A stretch of DNA of 64,000 nt. Source: Coprococcus_C hominis. Its GTDB lineage: Bacteria > Bacillota > Clostridia > Lachnospirales > Lachnospiraceae. Both the position numbers and the translations under genes were made by a program. Of this stretch, positions 1-7,867 are shown one piece after another (the first letter of the stretch is position 1; every line of letters starts with the position of its first letter). Location: the NCBI RefSeq assembly GCF_020687505.1, contig NZ_JAJEQT010000002.1; one strand, given 5' to 3'. A model generated the notes under the pieces. It was not told the origin of the DNA, ran no database searches, and saw only the letters and a list, made by a program, of their open reading frames with translations.

Positions 1-921
1 TCGAATGGTGTATCATCCGAAGATGAATTCTGGAATCACTATGATACCGTATTTGGCGGATACTCATTTGCATATACAGCATCTGACGCAGAAAAGGTAT
101 CAGATTCCAAGAGACAGAGCACGCTGGATATCGTCAATGCAGCATATAGTTTATCCCTGGATGCGGACACCATGTATGAAGTGGACACAGAGGAGACATA
201 CTCTGGTTCCAACGGGAAGATGGTACTGGCTGAGCAGATTTACCTGATTGAAGAAGATGGTAAGTGGTATGTGATCTACGCAGAGTCTACACAGAAGGAA
301 AACACACTTGTAGCGGCTGCACCGGAAGATACAGAGGAAGATACGGAAGAGACAACCGAGGCAGAGGAAGAGACGACCGAAGCAACAACCGAGAGCGCTG
401 CAAGCACAACACCGGTAAATGCAGATGGCTTTGACTGGGAGAATATGCAGTTTACAATGCTTGGAAAACCTTATAACCTTGCGACACTTACCTATGACGA
501 TATCTTAGCAATGGGTTATTCCATTGAAGATGATTACCTCGAGGAGGAACTCGAAGACAATCAGTATTCGATGAGCGCCCGTGCAGAGGCTGCCGACGAG
601 TCAGATATGTATATCCGTTTCAAGAACTTTACCGGTGGAGGAACAAAGAAGGTTCCGGATTGTGAGATTCTTGGAATCGAGCTTAGCCGTGATGATTTTG
701 ATAACAAGTATGATGCAGCACTTGGAAATGGCATCACTTTTGGCATGACACCGGATGAGGTAAAGGCGGTCATGGGCGAGCCGACCGATAGTTATACGAG
801 CGATACGAGTGATTACATGACACTGACATACGAAGAAAATGATGATGCATACGCAAGCAGCGTGGAATTCACATTCCAGGACGGTGTGCTCACGAAGTTC
901 GATATGGAGAATTACAACTAA
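1..921 (+). CDS. Exported acidic protein of unknown function, 5' end cut by window
   Basis: The reading frame is open from the first base of the window, so the start codon and any signal peptide lie upstream. About 306 residues are visible. A first globular part is followed at roughly residues 105-140 by a low-complexity linker rich in Glu and Thr (PEDTEEDTEETTEAEEE), then a second domain of about 165 residues that ends in a stop at 919-921. Linkers of this kind usually join domains of cell-envelope proteins, so an extracellular or lipoprotein location is inferred rather than seen. The C-terminal part (NGITFGMTPDEVKAVMGEP, then a beta-rich end) resembles small repeat domains of Gram-positive exported proteins. 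It lies 23 bases before the sigma-factor gene and may be co-transcribed with it. I do not recognise a named family. Confidence 0.75.
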   Translation, partial: SNGVSSEDEFWNHYDTVFGGYSFAYTASDAEKVSDSKRQSTLDIVNAAYSLSLDADTMYEVDTEETYSGSNGKMVLAEQIYLIEEDGKWYVIYAESTQKENTLVAAAPEDTEEDTEETTEAEEETTEATTESAASTTPVNADGFDWENMQFTMLGKPYNLATLTYDDILAMGYSIEDDYLEEELEDNQYSMSARAEAADESDMYIRFKNFTGGGTKKVPDCEILGIELSRDDFDNKYDAALGNGITFGMTPDEVKAVMGEPTDSYTSDTSDYMTLTYEENDDAYASSVEFTFQDGVLTKFDMENYN

Positions 922-944
922 AATCGTTTCATGGAGGAATCAAG

Positions 945-1424
945 TTGGAAGACCATGCAGGGATTGCACAACTTGTTGAGATGTATGCATCGATGATCTA
1001 CCGCATCGCATATACGCGGATGCAGAATGTCGCCGATGCAGAGGATATCACCCAGGAGGTTTTGCTCAAATATCTGAAAGCGGACAAAACCTTCCGGGAT
1101 GAAGAACATCGAAAGATGTGGCTAATCAGAGTGACAGTAAATACAATTAAATCAAATGTGACAAGTGCGTGGCGAAGACATACGGTTGCCTTAGATGATG
1201 TAACAGAACCTTCGTACGAGGCGTCAGACCTGCCGGTATTGAAAGAAAAGGTAGAGAAGCTTCCGGAGCGCTATCGACTGCCAATGTTTCTTTATTACTA
1301 TGAAGAGCTATCGGTAAAGGAGATTGCGCATGTGACAAAAAGCACGGAGGGAACAGTGAAGTCGCTTTTGAGCAGGGGGAGAAAGATGCTCAGGGACGAA
1401 TTGAAGGAGGATGGCTATGTCTGA
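945..1424 (+). CDS. ECF-type RNA polymerase sigma factor
   Basis: A 159-residue sigma-70 family protein of extracytoplasmic-function size. Region 2 is visible as YRIAYTRMQNVADAEDITQE near residues 19-38 (core-binding and -10 recognition), and region 4 as ELSVKEIAHVTKSTEGTVKS near residues 120-140 (helix-turn-helix for the -35 element). The start is a TTG preceded by GGAGG at 934-938; no in-frame ATG lies close by. The 3' end overlaps the following membrane-protein gene by 8 bases, the usual arrangement for an ECF sigma factor and its anti-sigma factor. It probably directs transcription of an envelope-related regulon, possibly including the neighbouring exported proteins (inference). Confidence 0.9.
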   Translation: MEDHAGIAQLVEMYASMIYRIAYTRMQNVADAEDITQEVLLKYLKADKTFRDEEHRKMWLIRVTVNTIKSNVTSAWRRHTVALDDVTEPSYEASDLPVLKEKVEKLPERYRLPMFLYYYEELSVKEIAHVTKSTEGTVKSLLSRGRKMLRDELKEDGYV

Positions 1425-2058
1425 GAACATGAAGAAGATATATCAAGCGTATGCGGATTCGATTGCACCCGCACCGGACATGCAGGAACGCCTGAAACGG
1501 CAACTGTATGCGGAAATGCAGGGAGAACGCCCCAGGAAACGAAACTATGGAAGAGGGCAATTCTCCCGGTGGTTGGTTGTAGCCTGTATGCTGTTCCTTG
1601 TGAGTGGCGGCTGCCTGATCTATGCGGTAATTGGCACCTCCGGACAGACAGGGAGGGCAGACGGCCGCTGGATCATCGGAGCTGACACAGGCGGAACGCG
1701 TCTGCTGGGAGAAAAGAATGTGGCAGATACGGATATTGAACGATATCCGGAGAAAGAAAAGCCATGGATCCTGCAGGAGATGCTGGAACTCGATTCCGTC
1801 ATAGTGCTCTACAACACGGAAGATGGCAGTGGGGCAGGAAAGCAGATGCGCATGTCGGAGAATGAACTCCGTTCATTGTGCGAATCACTGCAGAGTGCAA
1901 CAATCTGTGAGGAAGTAACAGCCGGTGCAATAGCAAGCGAGTCAGCAGTCCGCTATCAGGTACTGATACAGTATAAGCCATTTATCAGTTTTACGATTTA
2001 TGATGGTAAGTATTTACAAATCGGGGACGAAACTACGATTTATAAAATAAAAAATTAA
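1417..2058 (+). CDS. Probable anti-sigma factor, single-pass membrane protein
   Basis: Of two in-frame ATGs (1411 and 1417), the second has the better spacing from GGAGG at 1406-1410 and overlaps the sigma-factor stop codon, so translation is probably coupled. The 213-residue product has a short basic cytoplasmic N-terminus, one hydrophobic segment (WLVVACMLFLVSGGCLIYAV) near residues 48-67, and an external C-terminal domain of about 145 residues. Size, topology and gene order all fit an anti-sigma factor that holds the upstream ECF sigma factor at the membrane. I see no HCC zinc-binding anti-sigma motif, so the function rests mainly on context. Confidence 0.7.
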   Translation: MSENMKKIYQAYADSIAPAPDMQERLKRQLYAEMQGERPRKRNYGRGQFSRWLVVACMLFLVSGGCLIYAVIGTSGQTGRADGRWIIGADTGGTRLLGEKNVADTDIERYPEKEKPWILQEMLELDSVIVLYNTEDGSGAGKQMRMSENELRSLCESLQSATICEEVTAGAIASESAVRYQVLIQYKPFISFTIYDGKYLQIGDETTIYKIKN

Positions 2059-2076
2059 AAAGTACCATAAAAAAGG

Positions 2077-2147
2077 AATCCTCCTTCGTATCTTATATAG
2101 AGGCTTTTGAAAACAAAGATGTATATAAGATCGAAGGAGGATTTTTT
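2077..2147 (+). promoter_or_regulatory. Long hairpin burying the Shine-Dalgarno of the vWA gene, with T-tail
   Basis: The left arm at 2077-2099 and right arm at 2122-2142 pair over about 22 bp with one bulged base. The AAGGAGG ribosome site at 2134-2140 lies wholly in the right arm and pairs with CCTCCTT at 2080-2086. Six Ts follow directly (2142-2147) and the ATG of the vWA gene comes next. The structure can act as an intrinsic terminator for the sigma/anti-sigma operon and would also block translation of read-through transcripts. A promoter inside the loop is not evident. Confidence 0.75.
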
Positions 2148-3860
2148 ATGAGAAAACGAATTTTAGCAATGGCGTTAAGCATCTGTATGGCGGTGGCTGT
2201 ATGTGGATGCGGAAACAAAAAAGAAGCAGATGAAACGCAGACAGGAAGGACAGACGTAACAGTTACGGGAGAAGATACAGTTTCTTCCGGTGATGTGGCA
2301 GAGGAAGATAATGAAATGCAGGTGGACGGAATTATGCAGGAATCTGCAACCAATATGGCGACAGCAGATTGCGAATCCGGCTTTTATGATGACTATCTGC
2401 AATGCCCGGATACGGAAGAATGGAATACAAACGAATATTCCTACACAGAGGAAAATCCATGGATGAACGTGCAGACATCACCGCTTTCAACCTTCGCCGC
2501 CGATGTCGATACAGCAGGCTATACACAGATCCGAAGTGCAATTCAAAATGGCTACGACATTGATCCGTCGATGGTGCGTATCGAGGAGATGCTTAACTAT
2601 TTCCATTATGATTATCCGCTCCCGAAAGGCAATGAAAAATTCGCCGTGTATACCGAGTATGCGGATTGTCCGTGGAATAAGGATACAAAGCTTGCCTTAG
2701 TTGCCATGAATACGCAGGCAATCGATTTCAAGGAGGCACCGGCGTCAAACCTCGTGTTTCTGATCGACGTGTCCGGTTCGATGTTTGACGATAACAAGTT
2801 GCCGCTTGTGCAGCAGGCGCTTACTATGTTAGCAGAGAATCTGACTGAGAAAGACCGGGTATCTATCGTGACGTATGCCGGTTCGGACGAGGTTGTCCTG
2901 CAGGGTGTAAGCGGAGACGACTATCATGAAATCTCCTCTGCGATTGAAGGCTTGGAAGCGTATGGAAGTACTAATGGCAGCGCGGGGATTGAGACAGCGT
3001 ATGCGCTAGCAAAGAAATATTTCATCAAGGGTGGAAATAACCGCGTGATTCTCTGTACTGATGGAGATCTGAATGTCGGGCTGACCAGTGAGGGACAATT
3101 GGAGAAGCTGATCACAGAGAAGAAGGATAGCGGTGTATTCTTAAGCACTTTTGGTGTCGGCTATGGCAATTACAAGGACAATAAGCTGGAACTGCTCGCG
3201 GACAAAGGAAATGGAAACTACGCGTATATCGATTCGATGTTTGAAGCAAAAAAGGCACTGGTCGATGAGCTTGGTGCCAATATGGTGACTGTGGCAAAGG
3301 ATGTCAAATTACAGGTGGAATTCAACCCGGAGCAGGTGAAGGGCTACCGGTTGATCGGATATGAAAACCGTGTGATGGCGGCTGAGGATTTCGCGGATGA
3401 CACAAAAGACGGCGGAGAGATGGGAGCCGGACACAGTGTAACCGCACTTTATGAGATCATCCCGGCTGATTCGGAGATGGAATTGCCGGAGACAGACTTG
3501 AAATACGGCGAAACTGCACAGGTTCTAATCTGTGGAACCGAAGATTATACCGATGAATTATTTACCGTCAATATCCGCTACAAAGAGCCGGATGGCGAGG
3601 AGAGCAAATTGGAATCCTACCCATGCAAGACAGAAAACTACAACAAAGACGGCTCTGATAACCTGCGCTTTGCAGCCAGCGTCGCCGCCTTCGGAATGCT
3701 CTTGAAAGACAGCGAATATTCCGGCAGTGCAGACCTTGGCATGGTGTACACGCTTGCCAGTTATGCAGCCGGATCGGATGAATACAAGAAGGAATATCTA
3801 AGTTTGGTGAGAAACTATGGAGAGAAGCAGCCTGGATTCTCCGAGGATATAGTAGAATAA
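2148..3860 (+). CDS. von Willebrand factor A domain lipoprotein (YfbK-like)
   Basis: A 570-residue protein with a lipoprotein signal: a hydrophobic N-terminus ending in the lipobox-like VCGCG near residues 18-22, then an acidic linker. An N-terminal vWF_A-associated region (TFAADVDTAGYTQIRSAIQNG, about residues 115-135) precedes a complete vWA domain with the MIDAS motif DVSGSM near residue 208 and later TDGDLNVG. A C-terminal DUF3520-like region (NIRYKEPDGEESK onwards) follows, the architecture of the E. coli YfbK family. It probably sits on the outer face of the membrane and binds protein partners through a divalent metal. The gene follows an ECF sigma/anti-sigma pair, a recurrent neighbour. 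Its ribosome site is buried in a hairpin. Confidence 0.88.
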   Translation: MRKRILAMALSICMAVAVCGCGNKKEADETQTGRTDVTVTGEDTVSSGDVAEEDNEMQVDGIMQESATNMATADCESGFYDDYLQCPDTEEWNTNEYSYTEENPWMNVQTSPLSTFAADVDTAGYTQIRSAIQNGYDIDPSMVRIEEMLNYFHYDYPLPKGNEKFAVYTEYADCPWNKDTKLALVAMNTQAIDFKEAPASNLVFLIDVSGSMFDDNKLPLVQQALTMLAENLTEKDRVSIVTYAGSDEVVLQGVSGDDYHEISSAIEGLEAYGSTNGSAGIETAYALAKKYFIKGGNNRVILCTDGDLNVGLTSEGQLEKLITEKKDSGVFLSTFGVGYGNYKDNKLELLADKGNGNYAYIDSMFEAKKALVDELGANMVTVAKDVKLQVEFNPEQVKGYRLIGYENRVMAAEDFADDTKDGGEMGAGHSVTALYEIIPADSEMELPETDLKYGETAQVLICGTEDYTDELFTVNIRYKEPDGEESKLESYPCKTENYNKDGSDNLRFAASVAAFGMLLKDSEYSGSADLGMVYTLASYAAGSDEYKKEYLSLVRNYGEKQPGFSEDIVE

Positions 3861-3890
3861 TTGACGGTTTCAAATCATATAGAGAAAGAT

Positions 3891-3978
3891 ATTACAAACA
3901 TAATTATATCAACACAGGTGGGAAATAATTAAATATATGCTTTGGGATACATTACTAACATAATAATCATATCAACAC
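3891..3978 (+). repeat. Pair of imperfect direct repeats, about 26 bp
   Basis: The segment at 3891-3915 (begins ATTACAAACATAATTATATC) is repeated with small changes at 3951-3978 (begins ATTACTAACATAATAATCAT); both end in ATCAACAC. The pair lies between the vWA gene and the structured element at 3982. There are no coding signals. They could be paired regulator sites or remnants of a duplication. Confidence 0.55.
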
Positions 3979-3981
3979 CCA

Positions 3982-4126
3982 GCAGGCATATCGGACAAAT
4001 GGATTCCAAGAAGGGGCATTTGCGACCGCCGGTACTTAATGAGCACGAAGTGCGAATTTAGTACCGATGCGCGGAGCAACTAAGCGGAAGCGGCCCCGGA
4101 TTGGAACCATTGTCCGATATGCCTGC
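3982..4126 (+). repeat. Structured intergenic element, family A, copy 1 (divergent)
   Basis: The outer arms at 3982-3998 and 4110-4126 are perfectly complementary over 17 bp, and the pairing continues inward with mismatches. The core contains GGTACTTAATGA (4031-4042) and GAATTTAGTACC (4054-4065), which frame a small hairpin GCAC-GAA-GTGC, followed by GCGGAAGC, a GGAA tetraloop on a GC stem. The same core motifs occur at 11.7, 19.65 and 22.9 kb with different but still complementary arms. No ORF of note lies inside. It is a structured RNA or a mobile palindromic repeat; I do not recognise a named family. The amylase promoter lies just downstream. Confidence 0.75.
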
Positions 4127-4164
4127 GTCCGTTGGAAGAGTCCGTTAGAAATAGGAAAATAAAC

Positions 4165-4214
4165 TTTACGGAATCCAAACCATTTGTTATAATACTTTAA
4201 AATGTTAAAGTATT
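4165..4214 (+). promoter_or_regulatory. Amylase promoter with overlapping 10-bp inverted repeat
   Basis: A -35 like TTTACG (4165-4170) and a consensus -10 TATAAT (4188-4193) are separated by 17 bp. Directly after it, AATACTTTAA (4191-4200) and TTAAAGTATT (4205-4214) form a perfect 10-bp inverted repeat around AATG, spanning the predicted transcription start. It could be a repressor operator or a 5' mRNA hairpin. Confidence 0.65.
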
Positions 4215-4230
4215 GCGGAGGTAGAAACTC

Positions 4231-5685
4231 ATGGGTATGAATGGAACTATGATGCAGTATTTTCAGTGGGATCTTCCTGCAGATGCATCCCTTTGGAAAG
4301 CACTGGCAGAGGATGCGGCAAAATTAAAGACCGCAGGGGTGACGGCAGTCTGGTTACCGCCGGCATATAAAGGCGCACAGGGAAAAGAAGATGTCGGATA
4401 CGGTGTCTATGACCTGTATGATCTGGGTGAGTTTAATCAGAAGGGCTCTGTCCCGACAAAGTATGGTACGAAAGCAGAATACTTAGCAGCGATCAAGGCA
4501 CTGCATGATAAGAAAATCCAGGTATATGCAGATATCGTATTGAATCATAGAATTGGTGCAGACGAGGTGGAGCAGGTGTCTGCGGAAGAGTTCAACGCGA
4601 ACAGCCGGAATCAGATGGTAGGCGATTCCAAGACGATTGGGGCGTGGACGAAGTTTACATTTCCGGGAAGAAAAGGAAAATATTCTGATTTTACATGGAA
4701 CTGGACACATTTTGATGGCATCGACTGGGATCAGGACAGAGCAGTCAAATCCATCTTCAAGTTTGCGGGAAAAGACTGGGACAAGGAAGTGGATTCTGAG
4801 CTTGGAAACTATGATTACCTGATGGGTGCAGATCTGGATTTTAATAATCCGGAGGTAACGGAGGAGCTTACCCGTTGGGGCAAGTGGTATACCGAGCAGA
4901 CCGGCATTGACGGATACCGGCTTGATGCAGTGAAGCATATCAACAAATATTTCTATAAGGACTGGCTGCGTGCCATGAAAGAAGACGTCGAAAAGGATTT
5001 ATTTGCAGTCGGCGAGTACTGGCACTGGGATGTCAATGTATTACAGGATTACATAAATGCGAACGAGAGCGAGTTAAGTCTCTTCGATGTGCCGCTCCAT
5101 TTCAACTTCCATAATTGTTCGAAGGCACATGGCAATTACGATCTGCGCACGATCTTAGATGGTACGCTTGCAAAGGTGAATCCGATGAAGGCAGTAACCT
5201 TTGTCGATAACCATGACAGCCAGCCGGGACAGTCATTAGAGTCGTGGGTAGAGGATTGGTTCAAGCCGATGGCATATGCGATCATCCTGCTTCGTCAGGA
5301 AGGCTATCCATGTGTATTCTATGGCGATTACAAGGGAATCCCAACGGCGAAGATCAAGTCGAAGAAGCGGGAGCTTGACAAGCTGATGAAGCTTCGTAAG
5401 AATCAGGCATATGGCGCACAGCACGATTATTTCGATGATCCAAACTGCATTGGCTGGACACGCGAAGGCGATGAGGAACATAAGAATTCCGGTATGGCGG
5501 TTGTGATCTCCGATGGAACCGGCGGCACAAAGCATATGTATATTGGTAAGCAGTTTGCAGGATGCCATTTCGCGGATGCGATGGGAAATGCAAAATACAA
5601 CATCAAGATTGACGAGGAAGGCTTCGGTGATTTCTATGTAAACCGTGATGCCGTGGCAGTCTGGGTGCACAAAGAGAATAAATAG
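4231..5685 (+). CDS. Cytoplasmic alpha-amylase, GH13 subfamily 5
   Basis: A 484-residue glycoside hydrolase family 13 protein that hydrolyses alpha-1,4 bonds in starch-derived dextrins. The N-terminal NGTMMQYFQWDLP is typical of subfamily 5 (B. licheniformis type). The catalytic residues read as Asp232 in GYRLDAVKHI, Glu262 in VGEYWHW and Asp329 in FVDNHDSQ, matching the 231/261/328 spacing of the B. licheniformis enzyme almost exactly. There is no signal peptide, so it should act inside the cell on imported maltodextrin or stored glycogen. The length fits the family. It starts at ATG after GGAGG (4217-4221), has its own promoter, and YerC follows 27 bases later. Confidence 0.93.
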   Translation: MGMNGTMMQYFQWDLPADASLWKALAEDAAKLKTAGVTAVWLPPAYKGAQGKEDVGYGVYDLYDLGEFNQKGSVPTKYGTKAEYLAAIKALHDKKIQVYADIVLNHRIGADEVEQVSAEEFNANSRNQMVGDSKTIGAWTKFTFPGRKGKYSDFTWNWTHFDGIDWDQDRAVKSIFKFAGKDWDKEVDSELGNYDYLMGADLDFNNPEVTEELTRWGKWYTEQTGIDGYRLDAVKHINKYFYKDWLRAMKEDVEKDLFAVGEYWHWDVNVLQDYINANESELSLFDVPLHFNFHNCSKAHGNYDLRTILDGTLAKVNPMKAVTFVDNHDSQPGQSLESWVEDWFKPMAYAIILLRQEGYPCVFYGDYKGIPTAKIKSKKRELDKLMKLRKNQAYGAQHDYFDDPNCIGWTREGDEEHKNSGMAVVISDGTGGTKHMYIGKQFAGCHFADAMGNAKYNIKIDEEGFGDFYVNRDAVAVWVHKENK

Positions 5686-5712
5686 GATAGCTCAATATGA
5701 GTAGGTGATGAC

Positions 5713-6012
5713 ATGGAAAAGACAATACGGACACAATTTGTAAAAGAATTTCTCGAAGCTGTACTCACGCTCGAATCGGTAGATGAATGTATGGATTTTT
5801 TTGAGGATGTCTGTACGGTGAAGGAAGTACAGTCGATTGCGCAGCGGTTTGCGGTTGCGAAGCTTCTGAAGGATGGAAAGACTTATGCGGAGGTAGCGAA
5901 CGAGACAGGCGCTTCGACCGCGACGATCAGCCGTGTAAACCGGTCCTTAAATTACGGAAATGCAAGCTACGATAAAGTATTTGCAAGACTCGAAGAGAAA
6001 AATAAGGCATAA
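5713..6012 (+). CDS. YerC/YecD family TrpR-like DNA-binding protein
   Basis: A 99-residue all-helical protein of the TrpR superfamily. The helix-turn-helix is visible as KTYAEVANETGASTATISRVNRSL near residues 56-80. Members of this family (B. subtilis YerC) are small dimeric DNA-binding proteins; the tryptophan dependence of E. coli TrpR should not be assumed. The gene follows the amylase gene closely and is bounded by a clear terminator, so it ends the amylase transcription unit. It is too small to be confused with other repressor families. Confidence 0.85.
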   Translation: MEKTIRTQFVKEFLEAVLTLESVDECMDFFEDVCTVKEVQSIAQRFAVAKLLKDGKTYAEVANETGASTATISRVNRSLNYGNASYDKVFARLEEKNKA

Positions 6013-6017
6013 AAAAT

Positions 6018-6058
6018 TGCTGTCTGGACACATAGCGGTTCAGACAGCATTTTCTTTT
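6018..6058. terminator. Bidirectional intrinsic terminator
   Basis: TGCTGTCTG (6018-6026) and CAGACAGCA (6041-6049) form a perfect 9-bp stem, followed by a T-rich run on the plus strand and preceded by six As, which give a U-run on the minus strand. It serves both YerC (plus) and the convergent DUF378 gene (minus). Confidence 0.85.
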
Positions 6059-6258
6059 TAAGCGTCTGCACAAGCTCTTCCGTACAGACTGATCATGTAG
6101 AGTCCGGAAAGACCGACCAAAGCATAGATGACACGTGTGAATGCGGTCGCATCGCCGAAGATGCCGGAAACAAGATTGAAGTCGAAGAAACCAATCAGTC
6201 CCCAGTTGATCGCACCGATGATGGCAATTGTAAGAGCCACACAGTTTAATACTTTCAT
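6058..6258 (-). CDS. DUF378 family small membrane protein
   Basis: A 66-residue protein with two hydrophobic segments: VLNCVALTIAIIGAINWGLI near residues 3-22 and FTRVIYALVGLSGLYMISLYG near residues 40-60. The INWGL motif is characteristic of the DUF378 (YuzA-like) family of small two-pass membrane proteins, whose function is unknown. It is the only minus-strand gene between the amylase and PurF-like genes, transcribed towards YerC and sharing its terminator. The ribosome site is the minus-strand GGAGG just upstream (plus-strand CCTCC near 6266). Confidence 0.85.
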   Translation of the reverse strand: MKVLNCVALTIAIIGAINWGLIGFFDFNLVSGIFGDATAFTRVIYALVGLSGLYMISLYGRACADA

Positions 6259-6378
6259 AACAAACCTCCATATACGTTAAAAATACAGAAATGTACTTTC
6301 TTACATCTATCATTTCCCGCTTCCGCAAAAATATACATCCGATATCAAAAAAGTGTTTCAAAACCGCAATATTGTTGT

Positions 6379-6384
6379 TATAAT
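6379..6384 (+). promoter_or_regulatory. Probable -10 element of the PurF-like operon
   Basis: A consensus TATAAT with a weak -35 (TTTCAA at 6356-6361) 17 bp upstream. It lies in the divergent region between the DUF378 and PurF-like genes. Confidence 0.45.
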
Positions 6385-6456
6385 GTTATGTGGTAAAAAT
6401 ATGTTCAAAAATAAAAAGCATACAGGGAAAGGCCACGAAAGTGGAAAGGTACAGTC

Positions 6457-7863
6457 ATGGGCGGTTTTTTTGGAGTTGCGTCAAAAGAGGATTGTGTATT
6501 TGATTTGTTTTTTGGAACAGATTATCATTCCCATCTTGGAACGAGACGTGCAGGTATGGCGGTGTATAGTGAGGAACATGGATTTGAAAAAGCAATCCAT
6601 AAGATTGACAATGCACCATTTCGGACAAAGTTTGATAAAGAAGCAAATACCATGAAAGGTAACTTCGGAATCGGATGTATCTCAGATTATGAGGCACAGC
6701 CGATCTTAGTGCGTTCGCATCACGGTACGTTTGCAATTACAACCGTTGGCAAGATCAACAATGCACAGGAAATCATTGATACGATTTTGCAGGGAAGAAC
6801 ACATTTCTTTGAGATGAGTAACGGTGAGATCAATGCGACAGAGCTTGTGGCTGCGATTATCGATCAGAAGGATAATTTCATCGATGGTATCCGCTATGCA
6901 CAGGAGATCATCGAAGGTTCGATGTCCATGCTGATCCTGACGCCGAAGGGCATCTACCTTGCAAGAGATAAATACGGAAGAACGCCGATCATCGTTGGTA
7001 AGAAGGATGGCGCATTCTGTGCAACCTTCGAGAGCTTTGCGTTCTTGAATCTCGGTTATTCGACTTACCGGGAGCTTGGACCGGGCGAGGTTGCCGTGAT
7101 GACGAGCGATGCATTGAAGACTTTGGTTCTGCCGGGTAAAGAGATGAAGATCTGTACCTTCCTCTGGATCTACTATGGATATCCATCTTCGACTTACGAG
7201 GGTGTGAATGTCGAGGAGATGCGGTATCGCTGTGGGCAGCTTCTTGCAAGACGGGATAATGTCAAGCCGGATATCGTTGCGGGTGTTCCAGATTCCGGTA
7301 CGGCACATGCAGTTGGATATGCAAATGAGTCTGGCATTCCATTTTCCAGACCATTTATCAAATACACGCCGACATGGCCACGTTCGTTCATGCCAACGAT
7401 TCAGAGTAAGCGTAATCTGATCGCGAAGATGAAGCTGATCCCGATCGAGGAGCTGATCCGGGGTAAGAGCCTGCTGCTGATTGACGATTCCATCGTGCGT
7501 GGTACCCAGCTTCGTGAGACGACAGAATATTTGTTTGAGAGTGGTGCGAAGGAAGTGCATATTCGTCCGGCGTGCCCACCGCTTGTATACGGATGTAAAT
7601 ACTTAAACTTCTCCCGTTCAAACTCTGAGATGGAGCTGATCACAAGAAATGTTATCGCAGAGTTAGAAGGCGGGGATGTCAGCGATGAAGTCTTGCAGGA
7701 GTACGCAGATTACACATCTGAGAAATACCAGAAGATGGTTGATAAGATCTGCGAGAAGCTGAAGTTTACATCACTCCGGTTCCACCGCTTAGATGATATG
7801 CTTGAGGCTGTTGGAATCGAGCCGGAGAAGCTTTGTACATATTGTTGGAATGGAAAGGAATAA
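6457..7863 (+). CDS. Amidophosphoribosyltransferase-like protein (PurF paralogue without Cys1)
   Basis: A 468-residue protein with the two-domain PurF layout: an N-terminal Ntn glutaminase-like domain and a C-terminal phosphoribosyltransferase domain with the PRPP loop LLLIDDSIVRGTQ near residues 340-355. PurF makes phosphoribosylamine from PRPP and glutamine. Here the protein begins MGGFFGV, so the catalytic cysteine normally exposed after Met removal or propeptide cleavage is absent and glutamine hydrolysis should not be possible by the known mechanism. The C-terminal CTYC resembles the last two iron-sulfur ligands of Bacillus PurF. It may use ammonia or have a regulatory role. It heads an operon with a small unknown gene and mutY. 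Confidence 0.85.
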   Translation: MGGFFGVASKEDCVFDLFFGTDYHSHLGTRRAGMAVYSEEHGFEKAIHKIDNAPFRTKFDKEANTMKGNFGIGCISDYEAQPILVRSHHGTFAITTVGKINNAQEIIDTILQGRTHFFEMSNGEINATELVAAIIDQKDNFIDGIRYAQEIIEGSMSMLILTPKGIYLARDKYGRTPIIVGKKDGAFCATFESFAFLNLGYSTYRELGPGEVAVMTSDALKTLVLPGKEMKICTFLWIYYGYPSSTYEGVNVEEMRYRCGQLLARRDNVKPDIVAGVPDSGTAHAVGYANESGIPFSRPFIKYTPTWPRSFMPTIQSKRNLIAKMKLIPIEELIRGKSLLLIDDSIVRGTQLRETTEYLFESGAKEVHIRPACPPLVYGCKYLNFSRSNSEMELITRNVIAELEGGDVSDEVLQEYADYTSEKYQKMVDKICEKLKFTSLRFHRLDDMLEAVGIEPEKLCTYCWNGKE

Positions 7864-7867
7864 GACG

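Noticed and set aside
4021..4080. Possible CRISPR repeat or tRNA-like fold in the family A core
   Set aside because: Copies are solitary and kilobases apart, there are no spacers, and no cloverleaf with a TpsiC motif or CCA end can be drawn.
6706..7560. 284-codon minus-strand ORF within the PurF-like gene
   Set aside because: It lies wholly inside a conserved gene on the other strand and has no recognisable domain or start signal.
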